From an uncultured Eubacteriales bacterium (lineage in GTDB: Bacteria; Bacillota; Clostridia; Oscillospirales; CAG-382): DNA of 64,000 nt. A program made the translations under genes and the position numbers. The notes under the pieces are model-generated. The model searched no databases. It had not been told where the DNA came from and worked only from the letters and a program-made list of their open reading frames with translations. Each line of letters begins with the position of its first letter. The stretch's first letter is position 1. This document shows, in pieces, positions 57,775-64,000 of this stretch. The DNA is taken from assembly GCA_934446675.1 (NCBI GenBank), contig CAKSEL010000004.1:95688-159687 (forward strand), read 5' to 3'.

Positions 57775-59097
57775 ATGCAGGAAATAAAGTGTCCTAATTG
57801 CGGCGAAGTTTTTAAGGTTGATGAATCGAGCTATGATTCTATAGCTAAGCAAATTAGAGATAAAGAGTTTTTTAAAGAAATTGAGGAACGAGAAAGTCAC
57901 TATGCCAAAGAGAAAGCAGCAGCTATAAAACTTACACAAGCCGAAACTACAGAACAATGGAACAAAGAATTATCAAAAAAAGATGCTGAAATTATAACTT
58001 TACAGGCTAAATTAAAATCTGAGGAAGATAATAAAAAAGCCTCGGTTGTAGAAGCTGTTGCTATTAAGGAAAAGGAATTATCTGATAATAGAGAAGAAAT
58101 ATTGAAATTGAAATCAAAAATTGATTTTCTTGAGGCTGAGAAAAAACTAGCAATAACTAAAGCTATTACTGAAAAGGAAAGGGAAATATCTGAGCAAAAA
58201 GAAAAAATAGCTCTTCTTAATGGTCAAATTGAAACAAATGAAAAAACCGCACAATTAAAAGAGCAGACTTTAAAAGAAAATTACGAAGAGAAGTTAAAGG
58301 GTAAAGATGAACAAATTGCATATTACAAAGATTTAAAAGCGAAACAGTCAACAAAGATGGTTGGCGAAACACTGGAACAACATTGTGAGATTGAGTTTAA
58401 CAAACTTCGCGCCACAGGATTTCAAAATGCATATTTTGAAAAGGATAATGATGCAAAAACAGGTAGTAAAGGTGATTTTATATTTAAAGAATTCTCTGAT
58501 GATGGTACTGAGTTTATCTCAATAATGTTTGAAATGAAGAATGAAATGGCTGAGACAGCAACCAAGCATAAAAACGAAGACTTCTTTAAAGAACTTGACA
58601 AAGATAGAAATGAGAAAAAATGTGAATATGCTGTTTTAGTTTCTTTGTTAGAGGCTGATAATGAACTATACAATACAGGAATAGTCGATGTGTCGTACAG
58701 ATATCCCAAAATGTATGTAATAAGACCACAATTCTTTATTCCTATGATTACATTGCTCAGAAATGCATCGTTAAATGCACTGCAATATAAACAGGAGCTT
58801 GCAATTATTCGAAATCAAAATATTGACATCTCACACTTTGAGGAGGATATGAATGAATTTAAAGACAAGTTCTCTAGAAATTATAGATTGGCTAGTGAAA
58901 AGTTTAAAAAGGCAATAGATGAAATTGATAAGACAATAGATCACTTACAAAAAACAAAGGATGCACTCTTATCTTCTGAAAACAATTTAAGACTAGCCAA
59001 TAATAAGGCAGAAGAACTTTCTATAAAAAGATTGACCAGAAACAATTCTACCATGGCAGCTAAGTTTGCTGAACTAGAAAATGCTAATAAATCATAA
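57775..59097 (+). CDS. DUF2130 coiled-coil protein with N-terminal zinc ribbon
   Basis: A 440-residue protein. It starts with a zinc-ribbon like CPNCGEVFKVDE, has a long coiled coil (about residues 35-195), and then the DUF2130 domain (HCEIEFNKLRATGFQNAYFEKDNDAKTGSKGDFIFKE to FEMKNEM and RNEKKCEYAVLVSLLE). The charged D-x(n)-E-x-K-like pattern in that domain resembles a PD-(D/E)XK nuclease fold, although this is not proven. It lies 15 bp after the TrlF-like gene, so the two are probably coexpressed. Confidence 0.85.
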   Translation: MQEIKCPNCGEVFKVDESSYDSIAKQIRDKEFFKEIEERESHYAKEKAAAIKLTQAETTEQWNKELSKKDAEIITLQAKLKSEEDNKKASVVEAVAIKEKELSDNREEILKLKSKIDFLEAEKKLAITKAITEKEREISEQKEKIALLNGQIETNEKTAQLKEQTLKENYEEKLKGKDEQIAYYKDLKAKQSTKMVGETLEQHCEIEFNKLRATGFQNAYFEKDNDAKTGSKGDFIFKEFSDDGTEFISIMFEMKNEMAETATKHKNEDFFKELDKDRNEKKCEYAVLVSLLEADNELYNTGIVDVSYRYPKMYVIRPQFFIPMITLLRNASLNALQYKQELAIIRNQNIDISHFEEDMNEFKDKFSRNYRLASEKFKKAIDEIDKTIDHLQKTKDALLSSENNLRLANNKAEELSIKRLTRNNSTMAAKFAELENANKS

Positions 59098-59161
59098 TTT
59101 CCTTCGTTGACTTTTTCCTCTTTCTGTGATACTGTTTGTGTTGCCAAAGGAGGTGGCACGA

Positions 59162-59416
59162 ATGGTGGAGTTTACAGTAGAAAAAATTATGTATGGCGAG
59201 AAATACAACATTGAAAGCGGTGTATTTATGGCGGCATATGAGCTTGCAAAGCAAGGGATAAAGCCGGCGGACATACGAGAGCAACTACGAGAGTTCTATT
59301 TAAGAGAAGCGATTAAAACAACAATAAAAATGATAAAAGAGGGCGACTCAATTTCGGATATACCGGAATTTGAGCCGCTCTTTTTATGTGAGGAGGCAGA
59401 ACAATGCGAATATTAG
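59162..59416 (+). CDS. Small protein of unknown function at the start of the mobile element
   Basis: An 84-residue protein starting at ATG 59162, eight bases after AAAGGAGGTG. It is helical and rather acidic at the end (DIPEFEPLFLCEEAEQCEY). The region ELAKQGIKPADIREQLREFY may be an HTH-like helix pair, without certainty. It overlaps the next gene by 13 bp, a sign of coupled translation. Confidence 0.7.
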   Translation: MVEFTVEKIMYGEKYNIESGVFMAAYELAKQGIKPADIREQLREFYLREAIKTTIKMIKEGDSISDIPEFEPLFLCEEAEQCEY

Positions 59417-59685
59417 AAGAATTTTGGTATGGCAATATCAATCCGGTTGAAATACCGTTTCAGCGGCAAAGGCAATTTGACAAAGTGTTTAAATTACTGA
59501 CCCGAAACGAAGAAAAACTTCTTGAAACCTTAAACGAACAAGAAAAAGAATTGTTTGACAAATACAAGGCTTGTCAAGATGAAATGACACAAATTACAGA
59601 ATGTCAGACATTTATAAAAGGTTTTAAGCTCGGAGCAAGGTTTATTATGGCGTGCTTTGAAAATGATGATTTATATACCAAATGA
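59404..59685 (+). CDS. DUF6809-like small protein of integrative elements
   Basis: A 93-residue protein that starts MRILEEFWYGNINPVEIPFQ and ends with FIKGFKLGARFIMACFEND. This pattern is common on Clostridial mobile elements (resembles DUF6809, recalled rather than searched). It is all-helical with no catalytic motif. The coupled pair with the preceding gene often occurs near mobilization genes. Confidence 0.75.
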   Translation: MRILEEFWYGNINPVEIPFQRQRQFDKVFKLLTRNEEKLLETLNEQEKELFDKYKACQDEMTQITECQTFIKGFKLGARFIMACFENDDLYTK

Positions 59686-59811
59686 AAAACAATTTTAATA
59701 GCCGATATAACGGCATTTTAACCCCGCAACAGGGCAAAAGATATGCAGGCAGGGTACTTGCCCCCGCTTGCGTATTTTCGCGCCTTATAAAAAAATCCGG
59801 CACGGTGTGTG
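59686..59811. other. Short intergenic stretch before the zinc-finger gene
   Basis: Contains several short GC hairpins (GGCAGGG...TGCCC around 59752-59772) and no gene; convergent ends of two genes. Confidence 0.4.
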
Positions 59812-60528
59812 CTATTCTTCCAGCACAGAAATAAACTCATCGGAAGAAATCTCCCCTTTTTTATACTTCGAGCGTGCGTCTTGATAAACGGCGATTTTTT
59901 CCTTAATCGCCGTTAAGGCCTTTTCGTCAGTTGTTTTTTTACGTTTATAATAGAGTGCCTGATACTTTTTTTCATACAAAGAAAGCGCACTGTCCGATTT
60001 GACTTTTTCTTTGAACTGTTTTTTTGCCCCAATTTGTCTGCAGGTTTTTCCGTCCTTATAAATATTATCGCAATATTGAATGCCATGGTTATCCGCAATA
60101 AAAAATCTTTTGCATACCGGGCATTTTAAAATTGGAATGTTATGAATAATTGCGTGCATCATTTCAACCAAAAGCAGTCCCGAAAGCTTTGTAAGCCAAT
60201 AAGTTTCGACCATATCAATATTATCGTCAGTATTGACAATAGCTTTTTTCTCAGACAAAATACAGCCGCCGCTCACACTAAATTCTTCCTCACATTTATA
60301 ATAAGCAGATAACTTGTCTTCGCCTTTCTTACTCGAAAAACAAAGCTCTAAAAGCGAATTGGCTTTATCTCTTAATGCGTCTAACTCGTGAACAGGAAAC
60401 AAAATTGAAAGCGCTCCGTAATTGCCTGTCGCCACCCCAAAAGTTATCCTTCCCAATCCAAAAATCCGATTGCATTCTTTGGTTGAAATATTTATATGAT
60501 TTTCTAAAAATGACGCTTGAAACTTCAT
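59812..60528 (-). CDS. Zinc-finger-like protein of mobile elements, possible regulator
   Basis: A 238-residue protein. The middle has LKCPVCKRFFIADNHGIQYCDNIYKDGKTC (about residues 134-163) with four or more Cys, a likely zinc-binding knuckle as in CGNR-type or DUF6076 proteins. A basic, Lys-rich stretch follows (KKQFKEKVKSDSALSLYEKK). It is divergent from the RepA-like gene, and the shared control region bears three operator-like repeats. An autoregulator of the replication or mobilization genes is therefore a reasonable guess. No catalytic motif is seen. Confidence 0.7.
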   Translation of the reverse strand: MKFQASFLENHINISTKECNRIFGLGRITFGVATGNYGALSILFPVHELDALRDKANSLLELCFSSKKGEDKLSAYYKCEEEFSVSGGCILSEKKAIVNTDDNIDMVETYWLTKLSGLLLVEMMHAIIHNIPILKCPVCKRFFIADNHGIQYCDNIYKDGKTCRQIGAKKQFKEKVKSDSALSLYEKKYQALYYKRKKTTDEKALTAIKEKIAVYQDARSKYKKGEISSDEFISVLEE

Positions 60529-60559
60529 AAATTGACCTCCGGAATATTACAAAAATATT

Positions 60560-60650
60560 TCAAGCGATATTTATTTTAAATAATCACTTGACAAAGCCTC
60601 TTGTACGCGCTATTATATTTACAGAATATTTATTATTGATAATCGCTTGA
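60560..60650 (+). promoter_or_regulatory. Divergent control region with TCAAGCGAT repeats and a promoter
   Basis: TCAAGCGAT (60560-60568) and ATCACTTGA (60583-60591) form an inverted pair. ATCGCTTGA (60642-60650) is a third copy. Between them lies TTGACA (60588-60593), a 17-bp spacer and TATTAT (60611-60616), a strong promoter toward the AAA ATPase. The first copy's partner overlaps the -35, fitting repression. Confidence 0.7.
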
Positions 60651-60720
60651 AACTATTGTACCACTATTTTTTGTTTTTTGCAATAGTTTTAATAATTTTA
60701 ATGGAGGAGGTGAAATAAAT

Positions 60721-61791
60721 ATGAGCAAGGTTTTAAAAACCGTAAACGGTGAAATGCTGATGAATACCTTTTTACCGCCGATAGAATTTGCGGTGGAAAG
60801 TTTAATTCCGCAGGGACTGCATATTTTATCGGGAAGTCCGAAAATCGGTAAATCGTGGTTGGCGCTTATGCTGTGTTTAAAGGTTGCAAAAGGAGAAAAG
60901 CTTTGGAATTTTGAAACCAAGCAAGGCACTGCACTGTATCTTTGCCTTGAAGACAGTCTTGCAAGAATCCAAAGCAGATTGTTTGACATAACAGACGATG
61001 CTCCGCCTAATATCCACTTTGCAACCTTTGCAGAAAGCATCGGCAGCGGTATTGAGGAACAGATTGAAAATTTCTGTTTGATTAATCAAAATACCAAACT
61101 GGTCGTTATCGACACCTTTCAAAAAATACGTACTATCTCAAATGATAATGCCTACGCAAGCGATTACAGAGATATAAGTATTCTTAAAAATATTGCGGAC
61201 AAGCTGAAAATTGCAATTGTCCTCATACATCATTTGAGAAAGCAAAAAGATGACGATCCGATGAATATGGTGTCGGGTACAACGGGAATTACCGGCGGTG
61301 CAGATTCGAGTTTTGTTCTTTGCAAGTCAAAGCGTTCCGGCTCGCGGGCGACACTTTATTGCACGGGACGGGATATTGAATATCGGGAACTGGAACTTAA
61401 TTTTAATACCGGCAATAAAAGCTGGGAATTAGTTTCCGACAGTGCTGAAAACCCCGAAATACTTCTCGAAGATATTACCGCAACTGTTGTTCGGTTTATG
61501 CAGAACGAAAAATCTTTTTCGGGAACACCTGCAAAGCTGGCGGAAAGACTGTCAAAATATACTGACGAAGAAATATCCCCTATCGTTTTGTCAAAAAGGC
61601 TCAATCAAAACACCCCGGAACTCAAAGAGTTTGGAATTGCCTATCAGTCCAAACGGAGCAACGGCAAAAGGCTTATTTTTCTGTCAGCAGTCCCGCAAAG
61701 ACAAAATGATGTTCGACGAAGTGCCGATAGTGACGGTATTTCTTATATCCCAATAACCGTCCCTGCCGACCCTGTCGGCAAAAACAGATAA
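60721..61791 (+). CDS. RepA-like AAA ATPase of the mobile element
   Basis: A 356-residue RecA-fold ATPase like plasmid RepA/replicative helicases. Walker A is SGSPKIGKSWLALMLCL (about residues 40-56) and Walker B LVVIDTFQKIR (about residues 120-130). IALVLIHHLRKQKDDDPMNMVSGTTGITGGADSSFVLCK is the usual L-loop/sensor region. The C-terminal about 90 residues could be a DNA-binding winged helix. In integrative elements such a protein supports replication of the excised circle. AGGAGGTG lies upstream of the ATG. Confidence 0.85.
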   Translation: MSKVLKTVNGEMLMNTFLPPIEFAVESLIPQGLHILSGSPKIGKSWLALMLCLKVAKGEKLWNFETKQGTALYLCLEDSLARIQSRLFDITDDAPPNIHFATFAESIGSGIEEQIENFCLINQNTKLVVIDTFQKIRTISNDNAYASDYRDISILKNIADKLKIAIVLIHHLRKQKDDDPMNMVSGTTGITGGADSSFVLCKSKRSGSRATLYCTGRDIEYRELELNFNTGNKSWELVSDSAENPEILLEDITATVVRFMQNEKSFSGTPAKLAERLSKYTDEEISPIVLSKRLNQNTPELKEFGIAYQSKRSNGKRLIFLSAVPQRQNDVRRSADSDGISYIPITVPADPVGKNR

Positions 61792-61880
61792 CCTCTTTAA
61801 GAGGTTGCAAGCATCGCGCGTGGCTTTACCGCACGCACATTCGCGCCGAAAACGGCGCAGACTTTCGGGCGGCAGCCCGT
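61790..61880. other. Candidate origin of transfer upstream of mobC
   Basis: A run of hairpins in a non-coding gap of 119 bp just before mobC. AACCTCTT-T-AAGAGGTT (61790-61806) is perfect. GCGTG/CACGC follows (about 61821-61842), then CGCCG-AAAA-CGGCG (about 61847-61860), then CGGGC-GGCA-GCCCG (about 61870-61882). Relaxases act on such repeats; the nick site cannot be read from sequence alone. Confidence 0.5.
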
Positions 61881-61910
61881 ACCCACTTTTCAAAGCAAAG
61901 GAGGAATAAA

Positions 61911-62219
61911 ATGAGACACAGAAACAAGGTTATATCCATAAGAGCATCAGATGTTGAATACAATGTGATTAAAAATTTAGCCGGCGACGCAAAAGAAACT
62001 ATGACGGATTACATAATCAAATGTGCGATGCAAAAGAAAATCAATGTGATAGATATTAAGCCATTGATAACCGAAGTGAAAAGAATCGGCAACAACATAA
62101 ACAGGCTTACAGTGCTTGCAAATATGGGCAAAATAGATTCCGTATATTTGAAAGATGTCAGTGCGGAACTTACAAACATATATGCCGTACTTCAAAAAAT
62201 ATGTAAGAGGTGTTCTTAA
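61911..62219 (+). CDS. mobC: MobC-like relaxosome protein
   Basis: A 102-residue ribbon-helix-helix-like protein of the MobC family. It begins RNKVISIRASDVEYNVIKNL (the ribbon). The later IKPLITEVKRIGNNINRLTVLANMGKIDS is the family signature of mobilization proteins, containing the typical RIGNNINRL. It helps the relaxase bind and open the origin. AAAGGAGG precedes the ATG, and the relaxase gene starts right after its stop. Confidence 0.92.
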   Translation: MRHRNKVISIRASDVEYNVIKNLAGDAKETMTDYIIKCAMQKKINVIDIKPLITEVKRIGNNINRLTVLANMGKIDSVYLKDVSAELTNIYAVLQKICKRCS

Positions 62220-63488
62220 ATGGCAATCGTGGTTGCACTGAACAATAAACGCCAAAGCCGAGCCGGACTGTCGGGTGTTATAAATTATGTTGCAAACGAT
62301 AAAAAGACACTTTTGCAAAGCGGTGAAAAATTAGTTTCGGGAATAAACTGCTCTCCCCACTCCGCCTATGATGAATTTATGCTGACAAAACATTTGCACT
62401 CAAAGGCGAACGGCAGATACTTTTATCACTACTGTCAGTCGTTCAGTCCGGAAGAAAAAGTCACACCGAAAACCGTACACGAAATCGGCGTCAGACTCAC
62501 AAAAGAATGTTTTGACGGATGCGAAGTAATCATCGGAACGCACATTGAAAAAAATCATTTGCACAATCACATCCTCGTTAACAGTGTCAGTTTTGAAAGC
62601 GGAAAGAAACTTCATCAGGATAAAAAGTCGCTTGAAAATATACGAACCGTCTCCGATAAAATATGCTCCGAATACGGACTTTCGGTTATAAAACGCAAGG
62701 AGCAGAAATCGTCCGAAACAATGACACACGGCGAATATACGGCGGCAACTCTCGGCAACAGTTGGAAGTTCAGGCTTATAAATACCATTGAAGCTGCAAT
62801 GAACATCTGCAAAAACAAGGCGGAATTTATATCCTATATGGAAAGCGAGGGATATAAAGTAGGCTGGACAGACGAGAGAAAATCTATTTGCTACACAACT
62901 CCCGGCGGCAAAAAATGCAGAGATTACAGACTGCACGAAGATAAGTTTTTGAAGGAGAATATGGAAAATGAATTCAACTTTAGAGGAATTAAAAAGTATG
63001 AACCGACAGACGCAGGACTTAACAACGATTTTAAATCGCATGGATATTTTGGAGGAGAAAATCGACGCTCTGTCACATCAGGACAGGGACAGACTGACGG
63101 CGGAATTGAATTTGCTTTCAACACAGGTTGGGAAAATTCAAGAAGAACTTTTTACGAAAACCGAGAAAGGATTAAAGAAAATCCGCATAGCGGTGTATCG
63201 CATAACAGTAGCGTTAGTGATTTCGATAATATCAATTACGGCATTGGTAAAAGGGTGTTTAGCCTTGTTAAATCTGTTTCGGGGATAAGCAAAAAGAAAG
63301 GCTATGATGAGGATGACACGGCAGCAATATCTCTTATAACAGGTCTGTCCGCCGCATCGGTTTGCATATTGATTGAGTTGATTAAAAACACACGTGATAA
63401 AGATTTGACGGAAGGCTACATAGAGGAGATGGTTGAAAAACTCGGCGAAAATGACGAGAACGAGCTCGGCGGTATAAGTATGCAGTAA
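62220..63488 (+). CDS. Relaxase/mobilization nuclease (MobA/VirD2 type)
   Basis: A 422-residue relaxase of the MOBP kind that nicks the origin and leads the strand into the recipient. The N-terminal part has GVINYVAND (motif I region, where the Tyr could be the nucleophile, about residue 24). The metal-binding His triad is visible in GTHIEKNHLHNHILVNSVSF (about residues 112-131). The C-terminal 130 residues are low-complexity (Gly, Asn, Ser) and overlap a second open frame, then end in a membrane-like or helical piece. AGAGGTG precedes the ATG. Confidence 0.93.
   Translation: MAIVVALNNKRQSRAGLSGVINYVANDKKTLLQSGEKLVSGINCSPHSAYDEFMLTKHLHSKANGRYFYHYCQSFSPEEKVTPKTVHEIGVRLTKECFDGCEVIIGTHIEKNHLHNHILVNSVSFESGKKLHQDKKSLENIRTVSDKICSEYGLSVIKRKEQKSSETMTHGEYTAATLGNSWKFRLINTIEAAMNICKNKAEFISYMESEGYKVGWTDERKSICYTTPGGKKCRDYRLHEDKFLKENMENEFNFRGIKKYEPTDAGLNNDFKSHGYFGGENRRSVTSGQGQTDGGIEFAFNTGWENSRRTFYENRERIKENPHSGVSHNSSVSDFDNINYGIGKRVFSLVKSVSGISKKKGYDEDDTAAISLITGLSAASVCILIELIKNTRDKDLTEGYIEEMVEKLGENDENELGGISMQ
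62968..63288 (+). CDS. Nested coiled-coil and transmembrane ORF inside the relaxase gene
   Basis: A 106-residue frame lying wholly inside the relaxase gene in another reading phase, behind AAGGAG (about 62955). Residues 1-65 form a regular coiled coil (LEELKSMNRQTQDLTTILNR then LEEKIDALSHQDRDRLTAEL); residues about 78-100 are a hydrophobic membrane helix (VALVISIISITALVKGCLAL). The relaxase frame in this stretch is low-complexity, as expected if the other frame is under selection. Nested mobilization genes of similar size (MbeB/MbeD, MobB-like) are known in plasmids. Translation is inferred, not shown. Confidence 0.6.
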   Translation: MNSTLEELKSMNRQTQDLTTILNRMDILEEKIDALSHQDRDRLTAELNLLSTQVGKIQEELFTKTEKGLKKIRIAVYRITVALVISIISITALVKGCLALLNLFRG

Positions 63489-63571
63489 AATTAAACAATA
63501 AAAATTGAATATTTGGATTTTGACAGACATAGTATGTAATATAAATCTGATTTGGAAATGGAGGACTTTAT

Positions 63572-63751
63572 ATGAAAGGACAAGTTTTACATATAACCTT
63601 CCATAATCCAAATACAAGGTCGGACTCCGAAAAAATAGCCGGTGAATTTATTTCACGGGCGGCAACGGGAGTATTGACCAAGATGATTTTAGATAATCAA
63701 GAAAAACGAACCTTAAAAAGTAGCTCTGAATCAGAAAGTGATTTGGATTAG
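63572..63751 (+). CDS. Small protein of the mobile element, unknown
   Basis: A 59-residue protein behind TGGAGG. It begins MKGQVLHITFHNPNTRSDSE and has EFISRAATGVLTKMI, then a charged tail KSSSESESDLD. It is basic in the middle and acidic at the end. It lies between the relaxase and the recombinase and before a terminator. Not recognised, but the same small gene often accompanies serine recombinases on Clostridial elements as far as I recall. Confidence 0.7.
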   Translation: MKGQVLHITFHNPNTRSDSEKIAGEFISRAATGVLTKMILDNQEKRTLKSSSESESDLD

Positions 63752-63767
63752 GAAATAAAAAGGAAAC

Positions 63768-63812
63768 ATACTCCGCCTGAACGATATTTTTGGGGCGGAG
63801 TATTTATTTTAA
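63768..63812 (+). terminator. Terminator between the mobilization and recombinase genes
   Basis: A 10-bp perfect stem ATACTCCGCC/GGCGGAGTAT followed by TTATTTT. Confidence 0.8.
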
Positions 63813-63908
63813 GAGGGAATCAAAATTCCTTCGTAGACTTTTGAAAAATTGTGTGGTATGTTGTGTGTTGTGCACAGCGTACAAAACAAGAAAGAGAGGT
63901 AATTATTT

Positions 63909-64000
63909 ATGAGAATTGCACCTTATTGCAGAGTATCAACTGACAAAGCAGATCAGCTAAATAGCTTGGAAATGCAGAAAAAATTCTATGGTGAATTTGC
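63909..64000 (+). CDS. Serine recombinase N-terminus (continues past the window)
   Basis: Thirty residues are visible: MRIAPYCRVSTDKADQLNSL then EMQKKFYGEFA. The CRVST-x-x-x-(D/E)Q pattern is the catalytic serine segment of large serine recombinases (resolvase/TnpX/TndX type) that excise and integrate mobile elements. AGAGAGGT precedes the ATG. As the last gene of the mobilization module it probably drives excision of this element; its attachment sites lie outside what can be seen. Confidence 0.88.
   Translation, partial: MRIAPYCRVSTDKADQLNSLEMQKKFYGEF

Noticed and set aside
1..64000. CRISPR array, tRNA or rRNA genes
   Set aside because: No regularly spaced direct repeats and no tRNA-like T-loop/anticodon arrangement or rRNA sequence were seen by reading; a tRNAscan/CRISPR search was not possible.

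Overview
The window looks like a Clostridia (Bacillota) chromosome segment of moderate GC, probably a spore-forming gut member of the Oscillospirales or a close order. Supporting signs are AGGAGG-type ribosome binding sites, TTGACA-17-TATAAT promoters, the sporulation sigma factor SigG, a SpoIIID-like protein, the rplU-prp-rpmA operon with an N-terminally extended L27, a SAM-I riboswitch, pyruvate phosphate dikinase and GTP-dependent PEP carboxykinase. No rRNA, tRNA or CRISPR array was recognised.

Positions 1-42,600 are mostly core chromosome. From the left: a thioredoxin reductase-like gene cut by the window edge; a large GH99/WbsX-like protein and a TIM-barrel isomerase; obgE with the L27/Prp/L21 operon behind an L21 leader; a compact type I toxin-antitoxin-like locus with convergent promoters; the SAM-I riboswitch and metK; an orphan MsmX/UgpC-type sugar ATPase; an archaeal-type phosphoglycerate mutase; an HxlR/cupin pair; LOG, MGMT-like and three GNAT genes; an XRE/ankyrin-like regulator with a palindromic operator and a small membrane protein; ppdK; sigG; secD-secF; and a RodA-type SEDS protein.

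Positions 27,272-33,018 form a sugar-type cluster: a LacI regulator, a consensus promoter with a perfect 14-bp palindromic operator, an unusual short glycyl radical enzyme with a CWE active-site motif, its radical-SAM activase and a GH36/Sip1-like glycosidase, all translationally coupled. Next come a MATE exporter behind a leader terminator, an apparent deletion scar joining a beheaded LysR gene to a beheaded DMT transporter, and a DeoR-controlled glycerol-3-phosphate oxidation operon (GlpA-like, GlpB-like, DUF1667, HAD phosphatase). The core section ends with pckG and a SpoIIID-like gene cut off just after its HTH.

Positions 42,774-64,000 are accessory. The first part is a defence island: an XRE regulator, an autoinhibited Fic protein, and a type I restriction-modification locus (hsdM, hsdS, tyrosine recombinase, second hsdS with its 3' half inverted, FRG-domain protein, hsdR), followed by ArsC-like and flavin reductase genes, a TrlF-like PHP/SMC-type ATPase and a DUF2130 protein. 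Inverted repeats in the hsdS region show it is an invertible, phase-variable specificity locus. The second part is a mobilizable element: small ORFs, a zinc-finger protein divergent from a RepA-like AAA ATPase with shared operator repeats, an oriT-like hairpin cluster, MobC, a relaxase with a nested coiled-coil/TM ORF, and the start of a serine recombinase at the right edge.

The most notable items are the hsdS inverton, the CWE glycyl radical enzyme cluster, the convergent toxin/antisense RNA locus, the LysR/DMT deletion scar and the nested ORF in the relaxase.
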